64,000 nucleotides of DNA from Hyphomicrobiales bacterium 4NK60-0047b (GTDB lineage: Bacteria; Pseudomonadota; Alphaproteobacteria; Rhizobiales; HXMU1428-3), in the NCBI GenBank assembly GCA_040367435.1, contig BAABWY010000007.1, positions 1 to 64,000 of the forward strand. Direction: 5' to 3'. Below, piece by piece: positions 24,790-34,029 of this stretch (within the stretch, counting starts at the first letter, position 1; each line of letters starts with the position of its first letter). The notes under the pieces were generated by a model. That model made no database searches, was not told where the DNA came from, and worked only from the letters and a program-made list of their open reading frames with translations. A program made the translations under genes and the position numbers.

Positions 24790-26676
24790 TTATTTCGCTG
24801 CAAGCTCTTTTGGCAATTCAAACACCCAGAATGAGCCACCTTGTGATACAGGCTTTGTTAGGTCTGCGATGTCACCACCCCATAGCGGTACTGCACCACC
24901 ATAACCTGAACCAATACCGATATACTGCTTGCCGTCCATTTCCCATGTGATTGGGATAGACACAACGCCTGAACCTGTTTGGAACTTCCAAAGCTCTTTA
25001 CCTGTTTTAGCGTTAAATGCTTTCACAAAGCCGTCACTTGTGCCTGTGAAGACCAAGCCACCTTTTGTTGACAATGTACCAGACCAAAGAGGTAGTTTCT
25101 CTTTTGCGGTCCATACAATTTTACCTGTCATAGGTTCAATGGCTGTTAGCGCACCGATGTGAGTGTCGAATTGCTTGCGAATGCGGAAGCCCTGGCCAAG
25201 ATAAGCAGCACCTTTTTTATAAGTGATGTTTTCTGTCCAATAATCTTCTGTCCAGTGGTTTGCACCGATGTAGAACAGGCCTGTTTCTGGGTTGTAAGAC
25301 ATTGGGTTCCAGTTTTTACCACCCAAGAAGTTTGGTGTGACCTGGATTTTCTTGCCTTGCTTTTTCCCTGGTTCAGGCATTGGTGGGCGTTGTCCTTCGA
25401 CTTCGATTGGTTTACCTGTTTTCAGATCAAAACCTTTTGCCCATGAGATATCTGGAACAAATGGGTGAGCGGCTACAAGTGAAAGTGGACGATTAATTTT
25501 ACCACCACGCTTGGTTAGCTTTTCTTGGTCTGTGACAAAGAAGAACCCGTTACGGTCTGCGTGTGCGCCGTATTTTTTACCGTCTTTTTCAAACAGTACG
25601 ATTTCGTTGTTGCCTGAGAAATCCCACGCATCGTTTGGTGTATGTTGATAGAAACCAACCATGTCACCTGTTGTCGGATCAACATAAGCTTGACCTGAAG
25701 TGTAGAGACTTTCCCAATTTCTTGGATCGTCACCTTTTTTAGTCCGCTTCCATGTGTTCCAAGGAGCTGGGTTACCAGTTCCAACTACGATTGTGTTTGA
25801 TTCAACATCAAAGGTAGGTGTTTGCCATGGGGCACCGCCACCGTGGCTCCATGCTTCAACTTTACCGGTGTTTTTATAATCACCTTCTGGCCAAGATGGA
25901 GCTTTTTTACTCCCCGTGTAGGTTGATGGCTTGCCGTTTAAACGACCTTGATGGCCTTCAACAAACGCACGCATCCAAAGCTCTTTACCTGTCATTGGGT
26001 CTCTTGCGAACAAGCGGCCAACAACACCAAATTCATCACCTGATGAACCATGGATCAGCATAACTTTGCCAGATTTTTTGTCTTTGATGATAAAAGGTGC
26101 ACCGGTCATTGTGTAACCAGCTTCGTGGTCACCAAATTTTTCTTTCCAGACAACTTTACCTGTCTTTTTATTCAATGCCACAACAGAAGCATCAAGAAGA
26201 CCCATGTAAACCATGTCACCATAGATGGCTGCACCACGGTTTACAACATCGCAACAAGGGCGAATGCCTTCAGGTAACCTGGCTGAATATTGCCAAAGTT
26301 TCTTGCCTGTTTTCACATCTAACGCAAACATGCGTGAATATGAACCAGTGACATAGATAACGCCATTATGAACAAGCGCTTGGCTTTCTTGGCCACGTTG
26401 CTTTTCATCACCAAATGAGAAAGACCATTTTGGTGTTAGGCGACCAACATTATCTGAATTGATTTGATCTAGAGTGCTCCAACGTTGAGCTTTTAGACCC
26501 AAACCATAAGAGAGAACATCGCCATTTGTTTTATGATCATTTAGTAGATCTTCCCAAGTGACTTTGCTTCCGCCAGCAGTAGCTGAACTAGAACTGGCCA
26601 GTGCTAATGCGCCGGCAGCTACTAGTGTTTTTGCCAGGGTTTTACCCGGCGTTTTATTCCTAGAGTGATTATACAT
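24790..26676 (-). CDS. exaA: PQQ-dependent quinoprotein alcohol dehydrogenase
   Basis: A 628-aa exported quinoprotein of the methanol/ethanol dehydrogenase family, oxidising alcohols in the periplasm with PQQ and passing electrons to cytochrome c. The signal peptide (LVAAGALALASSSSATAG) is followed by propeller repeats such as ALDVKTGKKLWQY and ALNKKTGKVVWKE. The vicinal disulfide pair is Cys141-Cys142 (RPCCDVVNRG). The catalytic aspartate is Asp352 in NDAWDFSGNNE. The residue two places on is Ser354; lanthanide enzymes (XoxF, PedH) have Asp there, so this looks like a calcium enzyme of the ExaA/PedE kind. Length fits ExaA and PedE. Genes for cytochrome c and a two-component system lie on either side. 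Substrate range is inferred. Confidence 0.85.
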   Translation of the reverse strand: MYNHSRNKTPGKTLAKTLVAAGALALASSSSATAGGSKVTWEDLLNDHKTNGDVLSYGLGLKAQRWSTLDQINSDNVGRLTPKWSFSFGDEKQRGQESQALVHNGVIYVTGSYSRMFALDVKTGKKLWQYSARLPEGIRPCCDVVNRGAAIYGDMVYMGLLDASVVALNKKTGKVVWKEKFGDHEAGYTMTGAPFIIKDKKSGKVMLIHGSSGDEFGVVGRLFARDPMTGKELWMRAFVEGHQGRLNGKPSTYTGSKKAPSWPEGDYKNTGKVEAWSHGGGAPWQTPTFDVESNTIVVGTGNPAPWNTWKRTKKGDDPRNWESLYTSGQAYVDPTTGDMVGFYQHTPNDAWDFSGNNEIVLFEKDGKKYGAHADRNGFFFVTDQEKLTKRGGKINRPLSLVAAHPFVPDISWAKGFDLKTGKPIEVEGQRPPMPEPGKKQGKKIQVTPNFLGGKNWNPMSYNPETGLFYIGANHWTEDYWTENITYKKGAAYLGQGFRIRKQFDTHIGALTAIEPMTGKIVWTAKEKLPLWSGTLSTKGGLVFTGTSDGFVKAFNAKTGKELWKFQTGSGVVSIPITWEMDGKQYIGIGSGYGGAVPLWGGDIADLTKPVSQGGSFWVFELPKELAAK

Positions 26677-27108
26677 TCTTTTCCTCCCACTCAGTTAAGT
26701 AGAATGAAAAAGATAGGCCGCTGCGCTTGAGAAAATACTGACTGTTTTGTAAGAATTCGGTAAGTATTGGAATCTATTAGTTCTAGTTTTTTGCGCATTT
26801 TATTATAATATCATGATATGCTCAGTAATAACTTATCACCTTATTATACAACTCTCATTTTATTTTAATAATTGCTTTGTTTGAGATGAATACTCTTTTG
26901 GTGCTCCCTCAGCTTTATTGTTTTTCTTGGGTGCATCCTTAAAGAATAAAGTCCTAATTGGTCGATAAGATTTTTTCTCAGGGTTATTCAATGAGCTATA
27001 GCGTATGGCCCTCTAAGGGGCCGTTCTAGCGACTATGTTCTTCAGCCCGCGGAGGGCTGAACTCCTTCTTTATATAGCCGGGAATTCTTTTTGCTACTTT
27101 TGAGAGAT
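26677..27108. other. Intergenic region upstream of the dehydrogenase
   Basis: The part next to 26677 must contain the dehydrogenase promoter. No site is obvious. A diverged composite repeat element occupies about 26973-27070, close to the end of the response regulator gene. Confidence 0.4.
26973..27070. repeat. Composite three-hairpin element, degenerate copy
   Basis: CTCAGGGTTATTC, then a hairpin region, GGCCCTCTAAGGGGCC, ATGTTCTTCAGCCCGCGGAGG with its paired GGCTGAA, and the fixed end CTCCTTCTTT. The third hairpin (TTCAGCCCGCGGAGGGCTGAA) is intact while the central part is shortened. Confidence 0.6.
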
Positions 27109-27792
27109 TTAGATTTGATCTTTGATCATCAATTTAAAACCAATGCCGCGAACAGTTCTGATTTCAACTTCGTCTGACACAGCATCAATTTTTTTGCGTA
27201 AGTAACCCACATATACATCAACAGCGTTTGAGGTTATATCAGAAGATGGCCCCCAAGCATTTTCGATGATCCGTTCACGGCTTACTGTTTTGCCAGCATA
27301 GCGCATCAAATATTCGAGAAGAGCAAACTCTCTTTGTGTAAGATCTAGAACCTGGTCACTCACGCGCGCCTCGTGGGCTGCCAGATTTAAAATGATGGGA
27401 CCAATATTCATTTCTTCACCATCAATATTCGAGTTACTGCGTCGTTGCATCACTTTAATGCGTGCTAGCAGTTCTTCAAATGCAAATGGTTTGGTCAGAT
27501 AATCATCTGCACCAACTTCAAAACCGGAAAGTTTTTCTTCAATACTGTCTTTTGCAGTTAGCATGCAGATGGGTGTTGAGACGCCTTGACCTCGCAAAGT
27601 TTTACAGACATTGCGACCGTCCATATCTGGTAACATAAGGTCGAGAATTATCGCATCATATTGATAGGAACGTAGGTAAGCTAAGGCCTCTTCACCTGTT
27701 GCTGTCCATTGAACTCTCATGCCTTCTAATGTAAGACCTCGCTCGACAAAACGAGCAATGCCCACATCATCTTCGACTAATAATACATTCAT
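27109..27792 (-). CDS. OmpR-family response regulator
   Basis: A 227-aa regulator. The receiver domain has VEDD near the N-terminus, phosphorylation site Asp51 (AIILDLMLPDMDG), and MLTAKDS with the conserved lysine. The C-terminal winged helix (about residues 130-222) shows LTQREFALLEYLMRYAGKTV and VDVYVGYLRKKID and RTVRGIGFKL. It overlaps the kinase gene by one base and so pairs with it. It lies downstream of and close to the quinoprotein alcohol dehydrogenase locus, which it may control; alcohol oxidation loci often have such regulators. Confidence 0.9.
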   Translation of the reverse strand: MNVLLVEDDVGIARFVERGLTLEGMRVQWTATGEEALAYLRSYQYDAIILDLMLPDMDGRNVCKTLRGQGVSTPICMLTAKDSIEEKLSGFEVGADDYLTKPFAFEELLARIKVMQRRSNSNIDGEEMNIGPIILNLAAHEARVSDQVLDLTQREFALLEYLMRYAGKTVSRERIIENAWGPSSDITSNAVDVYVGYLRKKIDAVSDEVEIRTVRGIGFKLMIKDQI

Positions 27793-29456
27793 TATATTAG
27801 CTCTACCTCTATGTTCATAATGGCGCCTGTATTCTGGCTATCCATTTGCTTTGTTATGTTCTGACTATCTGTGTACTCGGCTGTGTTGTTGACATTTTCG
27901 GGACTTTTAACATTTTCTGCCCAAATCGAACCGTTGTGTCCTGTAATTATCCAGTGTGCGATAGCAAGGCCTAGGCCTGTTCCTTCTCTTTTCTGACCTT
28001 CTTTTGCCTGATAATATCTTTCAAACAAATGATCTAAAGCCTCTTCCTCAATTCCCGGGCCTTGATCAATGACCTGGATCAAAGCTTTATCTGTTTTTTC
28101 TTCAATATTAATAATGATAGTATCATTTGGTTTAGAAAATTTTACGGCATTGTCTATCAGCACCAAAATGCCTTGACGAAACCAGCTTTCATCTAATTTC
28201 GCCACAAGGTCGTCTGATGGAGCTGTGAACTCCAGCTCTACATCATTGGCCCTAGCATAGGCTTCTGCATTCGCAACGGCTTCTTCAACAATTTCGTTTA
28301 ACACTGCCTCTTTCAAATCAAGTTTAATCTCACCATCGTCTGATCGCGCTAGATTTAGAAGGTCGTTCAAACGGCGCCTTAAAAAACCTCCATTGGCAAC
28401 TATGCGCCCCATAGCTTTTTTCAAATCTTCTAAAGTTGCCCTGCTTGAACGCAGACTAACTTCAGCCTCACCTAATAAAACTGTCACCGGCGTTCTCAGT
28501 TCATGACTGACATTTGAAAAAAACTTTCTCCTCGTCTCATCTATTTGGCGCAAACGGCTGTTTGTATCCTCTAATTCTTTTGTTCGCTCAACCACGGCGC
28601 TTTCTAGTCTTTCATTTGCTGAACGCAACAGGTTTTGCTGGTTCTCCAGCTGTCCGGCCATTTTGTTAAATCGATTAGCAACAAGACCAAACTCATCTTC
28701 TCTTGGTAACTCTATGCGATATGACAACTCACCAGCACCGACTTTATCGGCACCAGTTGCCAGGATTTGTACTGGACCAACAATCAATCTGGATAAAAAC
28801 ACACCCAAACCAATGACACCAATAGTCGTGAGCAATGCAAGAGCACCAGCTGTATAGGTAATCGCTTTCGTAAGGCCAACGATTTCTGCTTTCACTTCTT
28901 CGACTTCTTTTTGCTCGTCTTTAACGATGTCCCTGACGACCTGACTTAGTTTTTTATCATTGCCCTCAACAACATTTGTAAAAAAAGACCGAACCGCGTT
29001 TGCACTATCCAAAGAATTGCGTTTTTTGTTTTCATGAGTAGAGGCCAAATGCATACGAATAAACACTGAGGCGATTTGTATGGCTGTGTCTACTTCTGCT
29101 TCAATGTCATCATCGACCCCGGTTTTTTGAACAAATTCTCTTTCATTTTCAATCGATTCTTGTAGATCTCCTAATTGCTGCGTGATCAACTGCGGTGTTA
29201 CTTCAATTAGTTTATCGCGGTTTTGAAAATTTACTGAATTGGCAATTTCTAACAATAGATACTGATTAATTTTCGATTCTATCTCTGACACTTTTGATAG
29301 CTGCCCATAGGAATGATTTGCTCGTTCCAAATAATGAGCTGACCGCTGCAAACCCCAAATTGAAGACGCAACTGATAGACCTAAAATAGCTATGACTAAA
29401 AAGAGACCTGTATATAGACTGTACCTAATGGTCGAGGGAAATTCTGCTTGGGTCAT
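27792..29456 (-). CDS. Sensor histidine kinase
   Basis: A 554-aa membrane kinase. A first transmembrane helix lies at about residues 12-35 and a second at 200-222, enclosing a periplasmic helical sensor domain. HAMP follows (about 222-275). The phosphoacceptor is His318 in FFSNVSHELRTPV. The ATPase part has the N box (ILVLIDNAVKFSKPND), the G1 box VIDQGPGIEEE and GTGLGLAIAHWI. The C-terminus beyond residue 520 is Asn- and Thr-rich and looks dispensable. It forms an operon with the response regulator. The signal sensed is unknown. Confidence 0.9.
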   Translation of the reverse strand: MTQAEFPSTIRYSLYTGLFLVIAILGLSVASSIWGLQRSAHYLERANHSYGQLSKVSEIESKINQYLLLEIANSVNFQNRDKLIEVTPQLITQQLGDLQESIENEREFVQKTGVDDDIEAEVDTAIQIASVFIRMHLASTHENKKRNSLDSANAVRSFFTNVVEGNDKKLSQVVRDIVKDEQKEVEEVKAEIVGLTKAITYTAGALALLTTIGVIGLGVFLSRLIVGPVQILATGADKVGAGELSYRIELPREDEFGLVANRFNKMAGQLENQQNLLRSANERLESAVVERTKELEDTNSRLRQIDETRRKFFSNVSHELRTPVTVLLGEAEVSLRSSRATLEDLKKAMGRIVANGGFLRRRLNDLLNLARSDDGEIKLDLKEAVLNEIVEEAVANAEAYARANDVELEFTAPSDDLVAKLDESWFRQGILVLIDNAVKFSKPNDTIIINIEEKTDKALIQVIDQGPGIEEEALDHLFERYYQAKEGQKREGTGLGLAIAHWIITGHNGSIWAENVKSPENVNNTAEYTDSQNITKQMDSQNTGAIMNIEVELI

Positions 29457-30072
29457 ATTATATTTTTCGTCGCAAGCTTTGCTGACGTCCTTAAACTCAT
29501 TCTCACCTTACTAAACAGCGTTTAGATTGGTTAATTCTTTATTGATTTTTATTATAGCTTAACCGATTGGAGCTTTTTGAAATTTAAACTGATCATTCTT
29601 AATTTTATGCTTGCTATAGTTTATTAATGTTCCTTTGGTCGACTTAGTTCTCTTTCTCATTCATATAGTTTTCTCATATATCTACTTCCTATAGAGACAA
29701 GTTAAAATGTGAAAGTCCTGAGAAAATTGAATTTTTCGGCCCTCTGCTTCTTTCTAATTCAGCTCTCACCCCTCATTTTTTACGATAAAGCAAGACCATT
29801 GGCCTTTTTTCTTAGTTTTATTGCCGCCTTTTGCCCTTAATCTGTTGATATTCTGTGTCTTAAGGCCCAAATCATGACTATTGCGGATCTCTAGGGGTAG
29901 TATCATTAGACAGCTTTGCTTAAATTTATCCGATAGATAAATCTTTTTTGGATTTATATATTGATCTATTTTTTATATTTATAGCTTGTTGGCAATTGTC
30001 TATAATGAATGAAGCCTATAATTTCTTCTATGATCTTTTTAAGATGTGATTTTTTAACTCTGGACTTATGAA
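29457..30072. other. Gene-free region between kinase and AsmA genes
   Basis: About 615 bp between divergent genes. I looked for genes, RNA structures and repeats and saw none that I can support. It is AT-rich and presumably contains promoters for both sides. Confidence 0.4.
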
Positions 30073-33000
30073 ATGCAAAACCAATGGTATATTGCCAGAG
30101 ATGGCAAGCAATATGGCCCCGTCACAGATGCTGATCTCACGCAACTTGTGCAAAAAAGAGAATTGCTAGATGGTGATTTTTTATGGCGTCAGGGATTTGA
30201 CAATTGGTTGCCTGTAGCTCAAGTGCCAGAAGTGCGTGATCTAAACCAACAGATTTCTCAATCGGATGCCCCGCAACCACAACAGACAATTCAACCTACA
30301 TCACAAGATGGGTACTCAGGAGATCAACTGGCTGACAATGCCGGTGCACCACAGCCTCGTATGATGGCAGATTCTGCCTTAGAGTCTCAGACTAACCCTC
30401 GGTCTGAACCAGATTTAACCAATCAATCATTAGCAAGTGTCGCCAACCAATACCCAGCTTTGCATGAAAGTGAAACGAACCAATTTGAACAGAGGCATGA
30501 TGTTCAAGATCTCATAGAAGAAGATGATGATCCCTTTCTAAAGAATTCTAACAGCTCTTTTCAAAAAGCTGATCAACAAATTGGTGTCGATCAAAGTGGT
30601 TTTCATAAAAATAGTTTACTAGGGGCATCAGCAAAGCCTGACCAGCAAGTGCTTGAGACACAAACACAAGATACGCGATCACTTGATACTCAGGCAACTG
30701 ACACTCATCCCTTAAATTCTCAACCTCTTGGCATGGCTACCAGAGATATGTCATCTCAATTTCAGGGCAATCCTCAGTTCTCAGCAGAGCAACCGGGTAC
30801 AGAAACTAGACTAGATAATGAAGCTGGACTTAGCCATATGAATGCTGGGCACTTGCGTTCTGGAGGTCAGAATAATCCAGACGTTCACACTGGTAACCAT
30901 AATGGCATGCATAACGAACATCCTGTAAAACAAAAATCTGGTTTTTCATGGCCCTTAGGTGTTGGAATTGGGGTTGCTGTTCTTTTTATTCTGGTCATAG
31001 CCCTGACCTTCGCTCTTCCCTATATTGTTCCGCCAGAAACAATTAAGCGACAAATCTCATCCGCTCTTAAAGAGAAGACTGGTCGTGAAATCACGTTTAA
31101 GGGCAAGATTTCATATCGCTTTTTTCCAAGTTTCGGTATTGATCTGAATAACATTATTATTCACAACCCCCCTTCTATTAAGGGACCAAACTTTCTTCAA
31201 TTGGGACGCTTACAAGCCGATTTAAAACTCTTCCCGCTTTTGAGCAAACGTGTTGAGATTGGACGCATTGTCATGCATCGTCCTGAAGTTGCGCTGATTA
31301 AAGACAGCCGTGGCCGCGTGAACTATGAATTCAAAACGGCAGCCCTTTCTCCCTCACAATTCAAAACAACTTTGTTGCGGTCTCTTGGTGTTAAACATTT
31401 AAGCAATGGTTCTTACAACTCTTCTATTGGTAAAACTTCTTCCGGATTTAAAATTGCTCAGGCGGAAACTCTCGATACCAGCGATATCATTGCCAGAACC
31501 CTTGAAAAACTGGAGCAAGAAGAAGCTGAAGCGCAAAACTCTGAAGACGCAAATACTTCTGAAGAAAAAGACACTTCTGCTACTGAAGATCCAAAAGGCC
31601 CATCTGTGAATGAAGGTGAACTTGAAGATGTTCAAAAGAAAAATATACAAAAGACAGGGCTCAATACAGACATCATCATTGGTGAAATCGAGATTGTAAA
31701 TGGCGCGGTTAAGGTGATTGATCAGAAAGAAAACTCTGAAACAATGATCCGTGCGATTAATCTTTCTGTGCAAGCTCCAGACTTGAAAAAAGATGTCGTA
31801 GCTAAAGGAACTCTTCGTTATTTAGAAGACCGTATTAATTTAGCCGCAAATATATCAACTTTAGGCCCTTTACTAAAGGGCGATGAAGTCGATACCAGGC
31901 TCACTCTTAATTCAGATCGTTTTGAAGGCAAGTTTGATGGGAAGGTTAGCTTTGCTGACAAGGTTGCCTTCAAAGGTAATACGGATGTTCAAACATATTC
32001 TTTGCAAAACCTTTTAAGCTGGCTTGGGGTTGATGTTCCAAAACGCGGCTATGGCGGAGCTTATATTCGCGGGAAATTGTCTGGAACGCCTGATGTCTTC
32101 CAACTAACGAGTGCCACGATTAAAGTTGATAACAACGTTTTAATCGGTGCACTTCGTTTGCGTCCAAATGAAACTCGCCCTAAAATTGAAGCCCAGCTTA
32201 GCACTGACCTTCTAGACTTCTCACCTTATATGCAGCAGCAAGCGTCTATTGAACATAAGCTGATTGATGGCATAACAGGCCCTCGTAAAACAGCTGTCGC
32301 TGCTTGGAAATCTGACAAAATTGATGTGAGTTTTTTGAAGGCGTTTGATGCTGTTGTGCAGCTTACTGCCAGTCGTTTGATTTTTCAAAAACACCGACTT
32401 GAAAAAGCCAAAGTTGGTTTGAAGGTGAATGCAGGTTTGTTAACCGCGCAACTGCCTACATTTGCCCTCTATGGCGGCACAGGTTCCTTGAATGTCAGCC
32501 TTAATGGGGCAAAGGCACGCCCAACTTTAAAAGGGCGCATCGGCCTGAAGCAAATCCAAGTTCAACCTCTTTTGAAGAACGCTGCTGACTTACCGTGGCT
32601 TTCAGGAGTTGGTAATGTTGACTTGGACATTGTGAGCTCTGGTAATACAGAGAGACAACTTATCTCGGCACTAAATGGTACCGGACGTATTACACTTTCT
32701 GACGGCGCGATTGAAGGTGTGAATATTCCAGGTATGATCCGCAATGTTCAATCTGGTAAATTGCTTGACACTGCATCGAAGCCCACTGAAAAAACTGACT
32801 TTAGTGACCTCAATGCCAGCTTTGTTATTAATCGCGGTGTTGTTGAGAATAAAGACCTTCTGATGAAGGGGCCACTATTGCGCATGACGGGTAAAGGCAT
32901 ACTTAACTTACCTACCGAGCAGATTGATTACGGCCTACAGCCTAAGCTAGTAAACTCACTTGCGGGACAAGGTGGCAATGCAGCCCTTGCTGGCATTAAC

Positions 33001-33231
33001 ATTCCAATTCGTGTTAAGGGGCCGATGGCCAACCCTAAATTTATTCCTGACGCTGCAGGCCTATTGGAAAATAACGGTGAGGCCATTAACAACACCGTAA
33101 AATCCGTTAAGAATGCTGTTAAAAAACTAAAGAAGAAGAAAATTTCCAGTGAGGAAATGAAGGGTCTTCTCAATGGTTTGATTGATGGCAAACAAGAAGG
33201 CGGCAATTTACTTGATGGTATTTTAAATTAG
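30073..33231 (+). CDS. GYF_2 - AsmA fusion protein
   Basis: A 1052-aa protein. Residues 1-58 form a GYF_2 (DUF4339) domain: WYIARDGKQYGPVTDADLTQ and FLWRQGFDNWLPV. A long Gln/Asp-rich disordered linker follows (about 60-290). One transmembrane helix lies at about 295-320 (WPLGVGIGVAVLFILVIAL). From there the protein is AsmA-like, with YIVPPETIKRQISSALKEKT, GKISYRFFPSFGIDL and a C-terminal block (GNVDLDIVSSG, NGTGRITLSDGAIEGVN, GKGILNLPTEQIDYGL). AsmA proteins take part in outer membrane lipid homeostasis or transport. Here the GYF_2 part would sit in the cytoplasm, which may let it bind a proline-rich partner. The whole frame is intact. Confidence 0.85.
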   Translation: MQNQWYIARDGKQYGPVTDADLTQLVQKRELLDGDFLWRQGFDNWLPVAQVPEVRDLNQQISQSDAPQPQQTIQPTSQDGYSGDQLADNAGAPQPRMMADSALESQTNPRSEPDLTNQSLASVANQYPALHESETNQFEQRHDVQDLIEEDDDPFLKNSNSSFQKADQQIGVDQSGFHKNSLLGASAKPDQQVLETQTQDTRSLDTQATDTHPLNSQPLGMATRDMSSQFQGNPQFSAEQPGTETRLDNEAGLSHMNAGHLRSGGQNNPDVHTGNHNGMHNEHPVKQKSGFSWPLGVGIGVAVLFILVIALTFALPYIVPPETIKRQISSALKEKTGREITFKGKISYRFFPSFGIDLNNIIIHNPPSIKGPNFLQLGRLQADLKLFPLLSKRVEIGRIVMHRPEVALIKDSRGRVNYEFKTAALSPSQFKTTLLRSLGVKHLSNGSYNSSIGKTSSGFKIAQAETLDTSDIIARTLEKLEQEEAEAQNSEDANTSEEKDTSATEDPKGPSVNEGELEDVQKKNIQKTGLNTDIIIGEIEIVNGAVKVIDQKENSETMIRAINLSVQAPDLKKDVVAKGTLRYLEDRINLAANISTLGPLLKGDEVDTRLTLNSDRFEGKFDGKVSFADKVAFKGNTDVQTYSLQNLLSWLGVDVPKRGYGGAYIRGKLSGTPDVFQLTSATIKVDNNVLIGALRLRPNETRPKIEAQLSTDLLDFSPYMQQQASIEHKLIDGITGPRKTAVAAWKSDKIDVSFLKAFDAVVQLTASRLIFQKHRLEKAKVGLKVNAGLLTAQLPTFALYGGTGSLNVSLNGAKARPTLKGRIGLKQIQVQPLLKNAADLPWLSGVGNVDLDIVSSGNTERQLISALNGTGRITLSDGAIEGVNIPGMIRNVQSGKLLDTASKPTEKTDFSDLNASFVINRGVVENKDLLMKGPLLRMTGKGILNLPTEQIDYGLQPKLVNSLAGQGGNAALAGINIPIRVKGPMANPKFIPDAAGLLENNGEAINNTVKSVKNAVKKLKKKKISSEEMKGLLNGLIDGKQEGGNLLDGILN

Positions 33232-33240
33232 TTGTTTTAG

Positions 33241-33300
33241 TGGCGCTTCAGGTTGCCCGCTCTTTTAAAGCTCCTTTAGTTGCCCACCAGCAACCGTCGC
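33241..33300. repeat. REP-like hairpins after the AsmA gene
   Basis: A partial unit GCTTCAGGTTGCCCG at 33244 is followed by a full unit, TTTAGTTGCCCACCAGCAAC then CGTCGC, at 33275-33300. Confidence 0.6.
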
Positions 33301-33317
33301 AGTAACCGCGCTTTTTT

Positions 33318-33430
33318 TCTCTCACGGCTATTCCATGAGCTGAAGCTCATGGGCCTACGAGGTGCGGCACTCGCGCCGGACGCCCCTGGCGTCATGTCCC
33401 TCAGCCCGAAAAGGGCTGAGCTCCTTCTTT
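33318..33430. repeat. Composite three-hairpin element, copy 2
   Basis: TCTCTCACGGCTATTC, hairpin CATGAGCTGAAGCTCATG, fixed GGCCTACGAGGTGCGGCAC, GCGCCGGACGCCCCTGGCG, TCATGTCC, then hairpin CTCAGCCCGAAAAGGGCTGA and fixed end CTCCTTCTTT. Confidence 0.8.
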
Positions 33431-33802
33431 GTGAAGCTTTATCTGTGCTTGCAAAACTCCGCTCAGGCTGATCTTTTCTCTCTAACGGCTATTTCTTTTT
33501 TAGTGATGCTTTAGGTTGCCCACAAGCAAGCAACCGCGCTGCTAAAGCGCTTGGGCCTCCGAGAAGCGGTGCTAGGCACCGGACGCCGCTGGTGTCATGT
33601 CCCTCAGCCCGAAAAGGGCTGAGCTCCTTCTTTGTGAAGCTTTATCTATGCTTGCAAAACTCCGCTCAGGCTGATCTTTTTTCTCTCACGGCTATTTCTT
33701 TTTTAGTGACGCTTTAGGTTGCCCACAAGCAAGCAACCGCGCTGCTAAAGCGCTTGGGCCTACGAGAAGCGGTGCTAGGCACCGGACGCCGCTGGTGTCA
33801 TG
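33394..33802. repeat. Tandem duplication of about 203 bp containing composite elements
   Basis: The stretch 33394-33596 is repeated almost unchanged at 33597-33802. The period is 202-203 bp. Each copy has the CTCCTTCTTTGTGAAGC end, AAAACTCCGCTCAGGCTGAT, a CTCTCACGGC start, an inserted REP-like hairpin (TTTAGGTTGCCCACAAGCAA) and GCTGCTAAAGCGC followed by GGTGCTAGGCACC. Differences are few, so the duplication is young. Confidence 0.8.
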
Positions 33803-34029
33803 TCCGCGCTCTGAAGTAGCGCTTCCTTCTTAGTAATGTAAACTAATTATTTTTCTCCCATGTCTCTCTGCCCGACTTGGGGGCCAAGCTTCTTCTTCGA
33901 TTTGATAGCAATAGATGGTTGTATTGGTTATAGACCGATTGGGATTGCTGCCTTCTTTTATTATTTTAATGGTATAGTTCGGCTTTATTTGATAAAGCAT
34001 TGTTTTTCACTCATTCAAGGAAGTATTTC
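33803..34029. other. End of repeat block and leader of rimO
   Basis: The final copy of the composite element closes at about 33832 with the hairpin CGCGCTCTGAAGTAGCGCTT. The rest is AT-rich and leads to AAGGAAG, the ribosome site of rimO, at 34017-34023. Confidence 0.5.

Noticed and set aside
24790-26676. Lanthanide-dependent XoxF-type methanol dehydrogenase
   Set aside because: The position two after the catalytic Asp is Ser, not the Asp of lanthanide enzymes, and length and adjacent cytochrome fit the ExaA/PedE type.
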